DNA of 5,448 bases from Kiritimatiellia bacterium (GCA_017450425.1 JAFSUV010000243.1:1-5448); one strand, 5' to 3'. Positions 1-5,448 are shown, numbered from the stretch's first letter. Made by a program: numbers and translations. The notes: a model not told the origin generated them from the letters alone.

Positions 1-36
1 GCCACGCTTTTTCGCAAAAAAAAATGACGATTATTG

Positions 37-56
37 AAAAGTCGGTACCGATTTTT
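37..56. terminator. Terminator-like AT-flanked dyad
   Basis: A near-perfect 20-bp palindrome is centred on TCGGTACCGA (42-51). It is flanked by AAAAG on the left and TTTTT on the right; the only non-Watson-Crick pair is G41 with T52. As RNA read on the plus strand it folds to an 8-bp stem with a GUAC loop, and its 3' arm ends in five U. It could be a weak intrinsic terminator for a gene ending to the left of the window. Its GC core is only four base pairs, so a protein-binding dyad is an equally good reading. Confidence 0.35.
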
Positions 57-61
57 GGGCG

Positions 62-90
62 CTGACAATTTGCACGAACCCCAATATTTT
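62..90 (+). promoter_or_regulatory. Candidate sigma70-type promoter P1
   Basis: CTGACA (62-67, five of six matches to TTGACA) is followed after exactly 17 bp by TATTTT (85-90, four of six matches to TATAAT). Transcription would start near 97 and give the barrel-like gene a leader of about 120 nt, containing both copies of the 19-bp palindrome at 109-151. The assignment rests on consensus and spacing alone. Chance matches are more likely in AT-rich DNA. Confidence 0.4.
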
Positions 91-103
91 CAATGGGTTT
101 GTG
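73..103. repeat. Inverted repeat flanking the P1 -10 element
   Basis: CACGAACCC (73-81) pairs with GGGTTTGTG (95-103) over 9 bp, with one G-T pair and a 13-nt loop. The loop contains the TATTTT proposed as the P1 -10 box. It is not followed by a T tract, so it does not look like a terminator. Its position suggests an operator for P1, but this is inference. Confidence 0.35.
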
Positions 104-108
104 AGATT

Positions 109-151
109 TCGGGACAATTTATCCCGAAAAAATCGGGATAATTCTGCCCGA
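109..151. repeat. Two tandem copies of a 19-bp palindrome
   Basis: TCGGGACAATTTATCCCGA (109-127) and TCGGGATAATTCTGCCCGA (133-151) match at 15 of 19 positions. Each is an inverted repeat of the half-site TCGGGA around a 7-bp AT-rich spacer. Centres lie 24 bp apart. Arm extensions allow three hairpins: A, 107-114 with 122-129 (8 bp); B, 119-127 with 133-141 (9 bp, loop AAAAA); C, 132-137 with 147-152 (6 bp). B is incompatible with A and C. The pair lies just downstream of the predicted P1 start and ends 9 bp before the P2 -35 box. This is the arrangement of a tandem operator, or of a leader that folds two ways. I do not recognise the regulator. Confidence 0.6.
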
Positions 152-160
152 TCAGCACGA

Positions 161-189
161 TTGAACTTTGCACACGATTTTGCTACTCT
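161..189 (+). promoter_or_regulatory. Candidate extended -10 promoter P2
   Basis: TTGAAC (161-166) is separated by 17 bp from TACTCT (184-189), which is immediately preceded by TGC, an extended -10 motif. Matches to consensus are four of six at -35 and three of six at -10, including the T, A and final T that matter most. Transcription would start near 196, about 24 nt before the first ATG of the barrel-like gene. The tandem palindromes end 9 bp upstream of the -35 box, where they could govern this promoter. Confidence 0.45.
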
Positions 190-196
190 GGCGCGC

Positions 197-201
197 AGGA
201 G
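197..201 (+). promoter_or_regulatory. AGGAG Shine-Dalgarno-like site, poorly spaced
   Basis: AGGAG is a good ribosome-binding sequence, but 18 nt separate it from the first in-frame ATG (220), longer than usual. I see no ATG, GTG or TTG in that frame at normal spacing. The second in-frame ATG (253) has only a GGAT about 8 nt upstream. This leaves the start of the following gene uncertain. Confidence 0.4.
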
Positions 202-219
202 ACAAATAAAGCTGAACGC

Positions 220-1344
220 ATGGGTTTGATCCAAACGCACGGATTTGAAACAATGAAAGTCGCAGAAACCGCCGGCGCCGCAGGCTCCCGTTCCATTTTC
301 CGTTCGCACGGCGCATTGCCGTGCGCCGCCATCGCATTGTGCATCGCCGCAATGCCCGGAAAAACGCATGCCGGGCTCGAGTGGGGCGTTTTCGTGCCGG
401 ACGACCGCAACTCCCAATGGTCGTTTTCGTACGGTTCCGTCGCTTCGCTCTCAGGAAGCATTGACGAAACGTTTCGCGCCTACTACGAAGCGACCGGGCA
501 GAACTCCAAGCAGGCGCTTGCCGAATCGTGGAAGCTCAAGGATTTCGGATTCGACGCGCCCTGGACTTCCTACGGGCTGCACTACGAGCACTACTGGCAC
601 TATGTCTCCTTCAGGTTCGACCTTGCGCTGTTCGAGCTGGACGCCTCCGCCACGGCCCGCCGCGACTACTACATCGGGCTCGAGGACGACGTTTCGTACG
701 GCGGCAGGTCGTTCGACCACATGAAGATACCGGCCGGAAGCAAGTTTTCCTCCGAATTTTCCGGCGGCATGGGAAGTGCGCTTTTCGCCATCACCCCATT
801 TTCCATCGCGCTCGGCACGGGCGTCACGCTCATCCCGGAGCTCGACCTCGGCCTTCTCGGCGCCGGCGGCAAATGGAAAATCGACGCCGGGCGGGCGCGA
901 GGCACGGCGGTTTACCAGAATCCACCCGTGGATTTCGTCGTCGGCGGTTCGTCCTCGGCCTTCATCGGCGCCGGCGCGCCGTTCGCCGGACTCGGGCTGG
1001 AGCTAAGGGTCGGAGCCGACGATTACGTGCAATGGGTCACGCGCGCTTCAACCGGATTTTTCTCCTATTCCGGCAGCACAAAGCCGTTTACAAGCTCTTC
1101 GCACCGCGAAAAGGACCTCGACATCGACCTGTTTTCGGTCTCGCTCGACACCTCCGTAATACTGCCCATGGACGAAAACACGTGCTTCATCGTGGGCGGC
1201 AGGGCGCAGTGGCTCTCGATCGACGGCTCGATCAAGTCGAAAGAGCGCGACACGGCGGCGATCGTCGCCGCGCGCGAACGGTTCGACAAGAAGGCCGACA
1301 TCGACATCCTTATGCTGCAGCTCTACGCCGGCATAACCTTCTAG
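220..1344 (+). CDS. Secreted protein, probable outer-membrane beta-barrel
   Basis: 374 codons; I do not recognise the family. A signal peptide is visible: basic residues R24 and R28, a hydrophobic core at about 32-45, and a probable cleavage site T-H-A before G52. Neither cysteine near the core has a proper lipobox, so a lipoprotein is unlikely. The mature part is rich in Gly, Ser, Tyr and Phe, with alternating polar/apolar stretches (for example around 120-140, 255-285 and 305-345) typical of membrane beta strands. It ends ...LQLYAGITF; a terminal Phe with apolar residues at every second position resembles the beta-barrel assembly signal. A periplasmic protein remains possible. The start is unsure: ATG 220 gives a long signal-peptide n-region, while ATG 253 shortens it by 11 residues and begins M-K-V. 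The gene has its own promoter region and converges on the ligase gene. Confidence 0.75.
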   Translation: MGLIQTHGFETMKVAETAGAAGSRSIFRSHGALPCAAIALCIAAMPGKTHAGLEWGVFVPDDRNSQWSFSYGSVASLSGSIDETFRAYYEATGQNSKQALAESWKLKDFGFDAPWTSYGLHYEHYWHYVSFRFDLALFELDASATARRDYYIGLEDDVSYGGRSFDHMKIPAGSKFSSEFSGGMGSALFAITPFSIALGTGVTLIPELDLGLLGAGGKWKIDAGRARGTAVYQNPPVDFVVGGSSSAFIGAGAPFAGLGLELRVGADDYVQWVTRASTGFFSYSGSTKPFTSSSHREKDLDIDLFSVSLDTSVILPMDENTCFIVGGRAQWLSIDGSIKSKERDTAAIVAARERFDKKADIDILMLQLYAGITF

Positions 1345-1357
1345 CCGCGTTCCGGCG
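1326..1357. terminator. Weak dyad between convergent genes
   Basis: CGCCGG (1326-1331) and CCGGCG (1352-1357) form a perfect 6-bp inverted repeat around a 20-nt loop that contains the stop codon of the barrel-like gene. The gap between the two convergent genes is only 28 bp. There is no T tract on either strand. A role in ending transcription from both sides is possible but weakly supported; short GC-rich repeats arise easily here. Confidence 0.2.
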
Positions 1358-1372
1358 CTCCTCCGGTTTGCG

Positions 1373-2884
1373 CTACGCCGCCTCGCCTTCCGAGAGGACG
1401 GCAAGCGAGCAAAGCGTGGCGAACAGCCACGTTATGGCCGGGATTTGCAGCGAAAAGTCGAATGCGCAGTGGAAGCAGAGCATCAGGAAGCACATCGATG
1501 CGGCAAGCGCGACGGACCTGTCGATCGAGCGCGCGTCCCCGGCGGCGCACGGGCGTATGCGGCGCACCAGCACGACCATGAGACCAACCGCCGGCACGAG
1601 GAACAGCACGACGCCGACGATGCCGTATTCCTCCAGCAGCTGCGTCCAGTCGCTGTGCACCTCGTACAGGTGCTTTTCGTAACCGGCGTGGCGCGGGCGC
1701 ACCATGTCGGACAGATCCGGAAGGGTCGGACGCACGCCGTCGGACGACGCCTCGAACTGCGCCCACCGGTTCGAGTGCTGCCCCGGCCCGATACCCCAGA
1801 CCGGATTCGACTTCCAGGCGCGAAGCGCCGACCCGATGTATTGCCCGCGGTCGAACTTGTACCAGAACACGTCCGAAAACTCTTTGGAAAAGTCCTCGAA
1901 CGATTCCGCATTTTCGAAGGTCTTCCAGAGACTGTGGTGGACGACGCGATCCATGAGCGGGTTGTCCGTGTACCTGACGGCCGCGATGCCGCCCGCGATC
2001 GCCAACACCGCGACCGGACCCGCGACGAGCGCCACCCATCGCCTGCGGGGAAGGAAGGCGAGCGCCGGAACGCCCACGGCAAAAGCGGCGAACATGGCCG
2101 CGACGCCGCCGCGCGAGAGCGACAAAAACGCGGAAATGGCGCAAAACGCGGCTCCGGCGACGACCGGCAGGAATGTCCGCAGCTTCACGCGCGGCGTCAA
2201 GGCCACGGAGAGCATGGCGAAGAAGCCGAACGCGGCGAAATCGACGAAATGATTCGGGCAGTAGAACGGCGCCGAAGCCCGCCCGACGTATGTGAAATCG
2301 TTCGCCGCAACCCAGAGGATTTGCGTGTCGTTGTTCGCAAAGTGCGTCGCCACGGCGCAGATGCACACGAGCACGAAATTCCACAGCAGGATCCGCAAAA
2401 GCACGGCGCGCCAGCGGGTGCGCGAAGAGAGCAAATGCACGAGGGCAAGCGCAATCGGCGTGAAAAACAGCATGAGGCTGCGCTCCCGCTCCATCGCCAC
2501 CAGCGGACTGCCGGCGCCGGAAGGGAAACCGCCGCGCAGCGCGGCGTAGGCGAGAAACGGGACGCACAGCGCGAGAAGCACCACGGCGCGGGTCGGAACG
2601 TGCCTGTGGTGCGGCTCCAGCAGACCGGAAGGGCGCAGCACGGCTTCGTCGAGAACAGTCGCGGCGCCGCTGCAGATGAGCGCGACGCACAGGACCGCCG
2701 ACATCGACCAGAACCACCACATCTCCCAGGCGGAAAAAAACCAAGGCGACGCGACCGCGACGAAAGCGGCCGCCGAAAAACCTGCAAGGTGAAGCCACGA
2801 CGCAAGCGCGGAGCAGAATCCGTACGATGCGACCTCCGGGATCCGGTCCTCGGCGCCGGCGCGCGTTTTTTTAGTGCGTTCCAT
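1373..2884 (-). CDS. O-antigen ligase/polymerase family membrane protein
   Basis: 503 residues, member of the Wzy_C/O-antigen ligase superfamily (WaaL, Wzy, PglL-type). These inner-membrane enzymes use undecaprenyl-linked glycans to build or attach surface polysaccharide. About 12 membrane helices are visible (first at about 34-50 and 55-74, last at about 478-497), with one large external loop at about 303-418, as usual in the family. Family motifs: PFYCPNHF (206-213), SLSRGG (255-260) with its Arg at 258, WGIGPGQHSNRW (363-374), HSDWTQLLEEYG (410-421) with the His at 410, and HCAFDFSLQIPA (472-483). I chose ATG 2884 because GGAG lies 9 nt upstream and it starts 4 bp after the stop of the acyltransferase gene; an ATG at 2932 would overlap that gene by 44 bp. 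The two genes form an operon. Whether it is ligase, polymerase or protein glycosyltransferase cannot be told from sequence. No glycosyltransferase genes are nearby to define a substrate. Confidence 0.88.
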   Translation of the reverse strand: MERTKKTRAGAEDRIPEVASYGFCSALASWLHLAGFSAAAFVAVASPWFFSAWEMWWFWSMSAVLCVALICSGAATVLDEAVLRPSGLLEPHHRHVPTRAVVLLALCVPFLAYAALRGGFPSGAGSPLVAMERERSLMLFFTPIALALVHLLSSRTRWRAVLLRILLWNFVLVCICAVATHFANNDTQILWVAANDFTYVGRASAPFYCPNHFVDFAAFGFFAMLSVALTPRVKLRTFLPVVAGAAFCAISAFLSLSRGGVAAMFAAFAVGVPALAFLPRRRWVALVAGPVAVLAIAGGIAAVRYTDNPLMDRVVHHSLWKTFENAESFEDFSKEFSDVFWYKFDRGQYIGSALRAWKSNPVWGIGPGQHSNRWAQFEASSDGVRPTLPDLSDMVRPRHAGYEKHLYEVHSDWTQLLEEYGIVGVVLFLVPAVGLMVVLVRRIRPCAAGDARSIDRSVALAASMCFLMLCFHCAFDFSLQIPAITWLFATLCSLAVLSEGEAA

Positions 2885-2888
2885 ATCG

Positions 2889-4694
2889 CTAAACTCCGTG
2901 AAATTCGCGGAAGCGCATGTCCGCGTCGGCACCCATGTAGTGCGCCCTCACTTTCGGATCCGTGCGGCGCAGGTCAACGAGAATCAGGCCGTCGATGCAA
3001 TCGCCGAAGTCTGGATCGACGTTGAACGCGAGAATCCGCCCGCCCAATTTGAGATATTGCTTGACGAGCACCGGGATGCCCTTCCTGTCGCTCTCCAGAT
3101 CGGAAATGATGGCGCCGACGAGATCCGTGTCCGCCACCAGGCGCTCGTAGTCCTTGCCGTTCCACTCCGAGCGGCGGCCGCGGCGCGGCGGACGCGGCGG
3201 ACGCACGAACCGGGCGAATTCGCCGGCGAAATTCGAGAGCCGCAGCGAGCGCAGCAGCAGGTTGCGCGATTCGTCCCTGTAGGAAGCGCTTATGGAAACG
3301 GGGCCGAAAAGGCTGTGGTACTGCGGATTTGCGGCGATGAACGCGCCGATCCCCTTCCAAAGCATCATGAGAGGGGCGAACGCGCGCTGGTACTCCGGGC
3401 GCACGAATGAACGGCCCATTTCGATGCACGGGCCGCACTTTTCCACAAGTTTCGCCGAATAGCGGAAAAGCGAATGCGTGTAAAGCCCCGCAACGCCGAA
3501 CTTGGCGACGATTTCCGGCGCGAGTCCGAGCCGGTACGCGCCGACGACGAGACGCGCCTTCGGATCCCAGAGGAAAAGGTGGTTGTAGTTGGGGTCGAAC
3601 ACATCGACGTCGGTCGCGCGCCCCGTGCCCTCGCCGACCGCCCGGAATGTAATTTCGCGCAGACGGCCTATCTCGCGCATGACCGGATTGTCTGGCGGAA
3701 GTTTAGCCATGTAAACCTCGAGTCCCGATCCGGACGCGAGGTGCGCCGAAGCCGGAAGCGCCGAAAGCGCGGCTTCGATCTGCTCGCGCGGCGTTTCCGC
3801 GATGATTTCCTCCATGCGCGCGGCCGCGGCCTTGCGGCGGGGCAGGCGGAAAAAGCGCTTCTTCGCCGGAGCGCGGCCCTCGAGCGCGTACGAACGCAGG
3901 CGCATCAGGCTCGTGAGCTCCTTGTCCGAGCCCTGCCGGGCGACTTCCGCGGGAGAGATCGGACGCCCGATGTAGGCCGTAATCGTGTGGCGCTTCTGGC
4001 GGGCCGTCATGCGCGGCAGCAGCACGGTGCGCAGCCTGGGGTGCACCAGCCCGGCAAGCTGGAAAAGCGCGGGGTTGCGTCCGCAAAAATGCATCGGCAC
4101 CACGGTGGCGCCGGTCTTGCGCGCGAGCGAGGCGATCGTTTCGCTCCACGGCGGATCGCGCACGAGGCGGCGCTTCAAGTCTATGGACGAAACTTCGCCC
4201 GCCGGGAACACGCCTATGGCGTGGCCGCCGCGCAGCCATTTCACGCACTCCAGCAGCGGGCGTATGTTCGCCTTTGCGGCAGACGCCGTGCCGAACGGGT
4301 TGACGAAGATGAAGTCCTTGCGCATTTCGGGAATCGCCGCAAGGACGTAGTTGGCCATCACCTTGTAGTCCGGCCGGGCGCGGCGGAGGATGTCCATGAG
4401 GACAACGCCCTCTATGCCGCCAAACGGGTGGTTCGACACGAGCAGAACCGGCCCGGTTTTCGGGATCTGCGCCAAATCGGAGTCGGACACCTCCACGGCG
4501 ATGTTCATGCCGCGCAGCACGGCGGGCACGAACTCGACCTCCTCGCCGGCCTCCTGCACCCTCCGGGCGTCGTGTATGATTCTGTCGAGCTTCGGCAGCC
4601 CAACCGCCTTTTCCACGAGAAAGCGGGAAACGGGGTTTCGCAAGCCCCACGGCGCCGATTCGGGATCGATTTTGAAAACTTTGTCGCGTTTCAT
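2889..4694 (-). CDS. olsF: OlsF-like bifunctional acyltransferase (ornithine lipid synthesis)
   Basis: 601 residues with two fused acyltransferase domains. N-terminal half (about 60-270): PlsC/lysophospholipid acyltransferase fold with NHPFGGIEG (88-96, catalytic His 89), FVNPFG (130-135), FPAGEVS (163-169) and VVPMHF (198-203). C-terminal half (about 320-500): GNAT domain of the OlsB/hemolysin-like type (Acetyltransf_5), with LREITF (345-350), VVGAYRLG (383-390), EMGRSFVRPEYQ (425-436) and LFGPVSIS (462-469). In the characterised OlsF of Serratia this order makes ornithine lipid in one protein: the C-terminal domain N-acylates ornithine and the N-terminal domain adds the second acyl chain. 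Ornithine lipids are phosphorus-free membrane lipids, often made under phosphate limitation; I see no clear Pho box here. I chose ATG 4694 because AAGG lies 10 nt upstream and because ATG 4721 overlaps the putative -10 box. The basic linker 275-296 joins the domains, and an Arg/Pro-rich run lies at 498-508. A related aminolipid, or a hemolysin-annotated homologue of other function, is possible. Confidence 0.85.
   Translation of the reverse strand: MKRDKVFKIDPESAPWGLRNPVSRFLVEKAVGLPKLDRIIHDARRVQEAGEEVEFVPAVLRGMNIAVEVSDSDLAQIPKTGPVLLVSNHPFGGIEGVVLMDILRRARPDYKVMANYVLAAIPEMRKDFIFVNPFGTASAAKANIRPLLECVKWLRGGHAIGVFPAGEVSSIDLKRRLVRDPPWSETIASLARKTGATVVPMHFCGRNPALFQLAGLVHPRLRTVLLPRMTARQKRHTITAYIGRPISPAEVARQGSDKELTSLMRLRSYALEGRAPAKKRFFRLPRRKAAAARMEEIIAETPREQIEAALSALPASAHLASGSGLEVYMAKLPPDNPVMREIGRLREITFRAVGEGTGRATDVDVFDPNYNHLFLWDPKARLVVGAYRLGLAPEIVAKFGVAGLYTHSLFRYSAKLVEKCGPCIEMGRSFVRPEYQRAFAPLMMLWKGIGAFIAANPQYHSLFGPVSISASYRDESRNLLLRSLRLSNFAGEFARFVRPPRPPRRGRRSEWNGKDYERLVADTDLVGAIISDLESDRKGIPVLVKQYLKLGGRILAFNVDPDFGDCIDGLILVDLRRTDPKVRAHYMGADADMRFREFHGV
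2894..2897 (-). promoter_or_regulatory. Ribosome-binding site that sets the ligase start
   Basis: GGAG on the minus strand, 9 nt before ATG 2884 and just inside the end of the upstream acyltransferase gene (stop TAG at 2891-2889). The 4-bp gap between stop and start suggests translational coupling of the two proteins. Confidence 0.6.
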
Positions 4695-4704
4695 GTCGTG
4701 CTGA

Positions 4705-4708
4705 CCTT
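4705..4708 (-). promoter_or_regulatory. Ribosome-binding site for the acyltransferase gene
   Basis: AAGG on the minus strand, 10 nt upstream of ATG 4694. It supports that start over the in-frame ATG at 4721, which has only AGG five nt upstream. Confidence 0.45.
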
Positions 4709-4719
4709 GTCTGCGCCGC

Positions 4720-4725
4720 ATTATA
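4720..4725 (-). promoter_or_regulatory. Consensus -10 box for the acyltransferase-ligase operon
   Basis: The minus strand carries a perfect TATAAT at 4725-4720. I find no convincing -35 hexamer at 16-18 bp (the best windows read GAACGG or AACGGC). Transcription would begin near 4713, leaving a leader of about 18 nt before ATG 4694. A weak -35 would fit an activator-dependent promoter, which is inference. Confidence 0.45.
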
Positions 4726-4782
4726 GCCTAAAGCGCGGTTTGCCGTTCGCCGTGCCGCCAACCGCGAAAACCCGACTTGTGG

Positions 4783-4788
4783 TACACT
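4783..4788 (+). promoter_or_regulatory. Candidate -10 box for the pilT-like gene
   Basis: TACACT matches TATAAT at four of six positions and would start transcription near 4795, about 45 nt before the gene. There is no recognisable -35 hexamer at the expected distance. It lies back to back with the minus-strand -10 at 4720-4725, about 60 bp apart. Weak support. Confidence 0.3.
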
Positions 4789-4795
4789 TGCGCGC

Positions 4796-4816
4796 GCCGT
4801 CCGGTTAACCGGCGGC
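4796..4816. repeat. GC-rich palindrome in the pilT-like leader
   Basis: CCGGTTAACCGG (4801-4812) is a perfect 12-bp palindrome. It extends outward by GCCG (4796-4799) and CGGC (4813-4816), with a single unpaired T at 4800. As RNA it is an 8-bp stem with one bulge and a UUAA loop. There is no T tract, so it is not an intrinsic terminator. It would sit right at the predicted transcription start, where a repressor site or a 5' stabilising hairpin would lie. Confidence 0.5.
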
Positions 4817-4839
4817 ACCCCATCGAGAAAGTCAACGCC

Positions 4840-5448
4840 ATGCCAGTCGAACCCGAACTAATGAACGAACTCATGGAAGCCGCCTGCGATTTCGGCGCTT
4901 CCGACCTCCACATCGCAGTCGGCGATCCGCCGGTTTTGCGCATACACGGCGAGCTCACGCCGCTCGACATGCCGGTGCTAGAGCCCGAAGACACCGAAGT
5001 GCTCATGCACGCCGTGTGCAACGAAGCGCAAATCGAGAGCGTCCGCACCAACGGCGGCGCGGATTTCGGCCTGGCGTTCGGCGACAGGGCGCGTTTCCGC
5101 GTGTCGGTGTTCAAGCAGAAGGGGGCGATCGGCATCGTGCTGCGGCAGATCCCCAACAACATGATCCCGCTCTCCAAAATCGGCTTGCCGGAAGAGGTCA
5201 CGGAACTCCTCTACAAGCCGCGCGGCCTCGTGCTCGTGACCGGCCCTACCGGCTCGGGCAAGACGACCACGCTCGCGTCGATGATCAACTTCATCAACGA
5301 AAACCGCTCGGCCCACATCATCACAATCGAAGACCCGATCGAATACTACCACCACCACAAGAAGTCCGTCGTGACGCAGCGCGAAATCGGCGCGGACGTG
5401 CCGAGCTTCGCCGAGGCCATCCGGCGCGCGCTGCGGCAGGACCCCGAC
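4840..5448 (+). CDS. pilT: PilT-family type IV pilus retraction ATPase (3' truncated by window)
   Basis: An open frame of 203 codons runs off the right edge; full PilT is typically about 340-380 residues. PilT is the hexameric cytoplasmic ATPase that powers pilus retraction in twitching motility. The N-terminal PAS-like domain shows ASDLHIAVG (20-28), PPVLRIHGEL (30-39) and ARFRVSVF (84-91, Arg 85 and 87). The RecA-like domain starts with Walker A GPTGSGKTT (135-143), then the Asp box ITIEDPIEY (161-169), then KKSVVTQREIG (174-184) and SFAEAIRRALRQDPD (189-203), where the Walker B strand would begin. The short N-terminus, lacking the long PilB extension, and the QREIG motif place it with PilT/PilU rather than the PilB extension ATPase. 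PilU-type paralogues cannot be excluded without the C-terminus. ATG 4840 has a weak GAGAAAG 8 nt upstream; ATG 4861 is an alternative start. The gene is divergent from the acyltransferase operon. Confidence 0.92.
   Translation, partial: MPVEPELMNELMEAACDFGASDLHIAVGDPPVLRIHGELTPLDMPVLEPEDTEVLMHAVCNEAQIESVRTNGGADFGLAFGDRARFRVSVFKQKGAIGIVLRQIPNNMIPLSKIGLPEEVTELLYKPRGLVLVTGPTGSGKTTTLASMINFINENRSAHIITIEDPIEYYHHHKKSVVTQREIGADVPSFAEAIRRALRQDPD

Noticed and set aside
8..24. T5/A9 runs near the left edge as a possible terminator or origin element
   Set aside because: No GC-rich stem precedes the T run on either strand, and no iterons or DnaA-box-like repeats accompany it.
24..65. Short frame of 13 codons beginning at ATG 24
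   Set aside because: No ribosome-binding site precedes it, only a poly-A tract, and no promoter is placed to express it. A leader peptide cannot be supported.
528..1682. Plus-strand +1 frame (384 codons) over the barrel-like gene
   Set aside because: Strongly Arg/His-biased product without motifs, running past the end of the real gene into antisense of the ligase.
1341..2798. Second minus-strand frame (485 codons) over the ligase gene
   Set aside because: An out-of-frame, Arg/Gly/Ala-rich reading. The overlapping frame shows membrane helices and O-antigen ligase motifs.
1445..3025. Long plus-strand open frame (526 codons) opposite the ligase gene
   Set aside because: Its translation is a low-complexity Arg/His/Glu-rich string with no hydrophobic core or motif. 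It is the antisense shadow of a GC-rich gene whose minus-strand product has clear family motifs.
3474..4808. Long plus-strand open frame (444 codons) opposite the acyltransferase gene
   Set aside because: Arg/His-rich antisense translation without recognisable motifs; the minus strand encodes two well-defined acyltransferase domains here.
4728..5358. Minus-strand frames of 157 and 126 codons opposite the pilT-like gene
   Set aside because: They are antisense to a frame with Walker A and PilT signature motifs, and have no convincing protein features.

Overview
The window comes from a GC-rich Gram-negative bacterium. The evidence is an exported protein with a beta-barrel-like C-terminus, an O-antigen-ligase-type membrane protein, an ornithine-lipid-type acyltransferase and a PilT-family pilus retraction ATPase. 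The sequence does not settle the phylum. My impression is a PVC-type or proteobacterial environmental genome, but that is a guess.

Layout. Bases 1-219 are an AT-rich regulatory stretch unlike the rest of the window. It holds a terminator-like dyad (37-56), two promoter candidates (62-90 and 161-189), and between them two copies of a 19-bp palindrome (109-127 and 133-151). Next comes a plus-strand gene for an unrecognised secreted, probably outer-membrane beta-barrel protein (220-1344). It converges, across only 28 bp, on a two-gene minus-strand operon. That operon reads from right to left: an OlsF-like fusion of a PlsC-type and a GNAT-type acyltransferase (2889-4694), then, 4 bp after its stop, an O-antigen ligase/polymerase-family protein (1373-2884). 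A 145-bp divergent intergenic region (4695-4839) separates this operon from a plus-strand pilT-like gene that starts at 4840 and runs off the right edge after 203 codons.

How the parts relate. All four products act at or build the cell envelope: a phosphorus-free membrane lipid, a surface glycan, an outer-membrane protein and a type IV pilus motor. Only the two minus-strand genes clearly form a transcription unit. The link to PilT is adjacency only. One option, because the Wzy_C/O-antigen-ligase superfamily includes pilin oligosaccharyltransferases, is that the ligase decorates pili, but nothing here demonstrates it.

I see no mobile element, CRISPR array, tRNA or rRNA. The coding content is mostly recognisable. 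The least explained parts are the duplicated palindrome upstream of the barrel-like gene, that gene itself, and a strong dyad at the predicted start of the pilT transcript.
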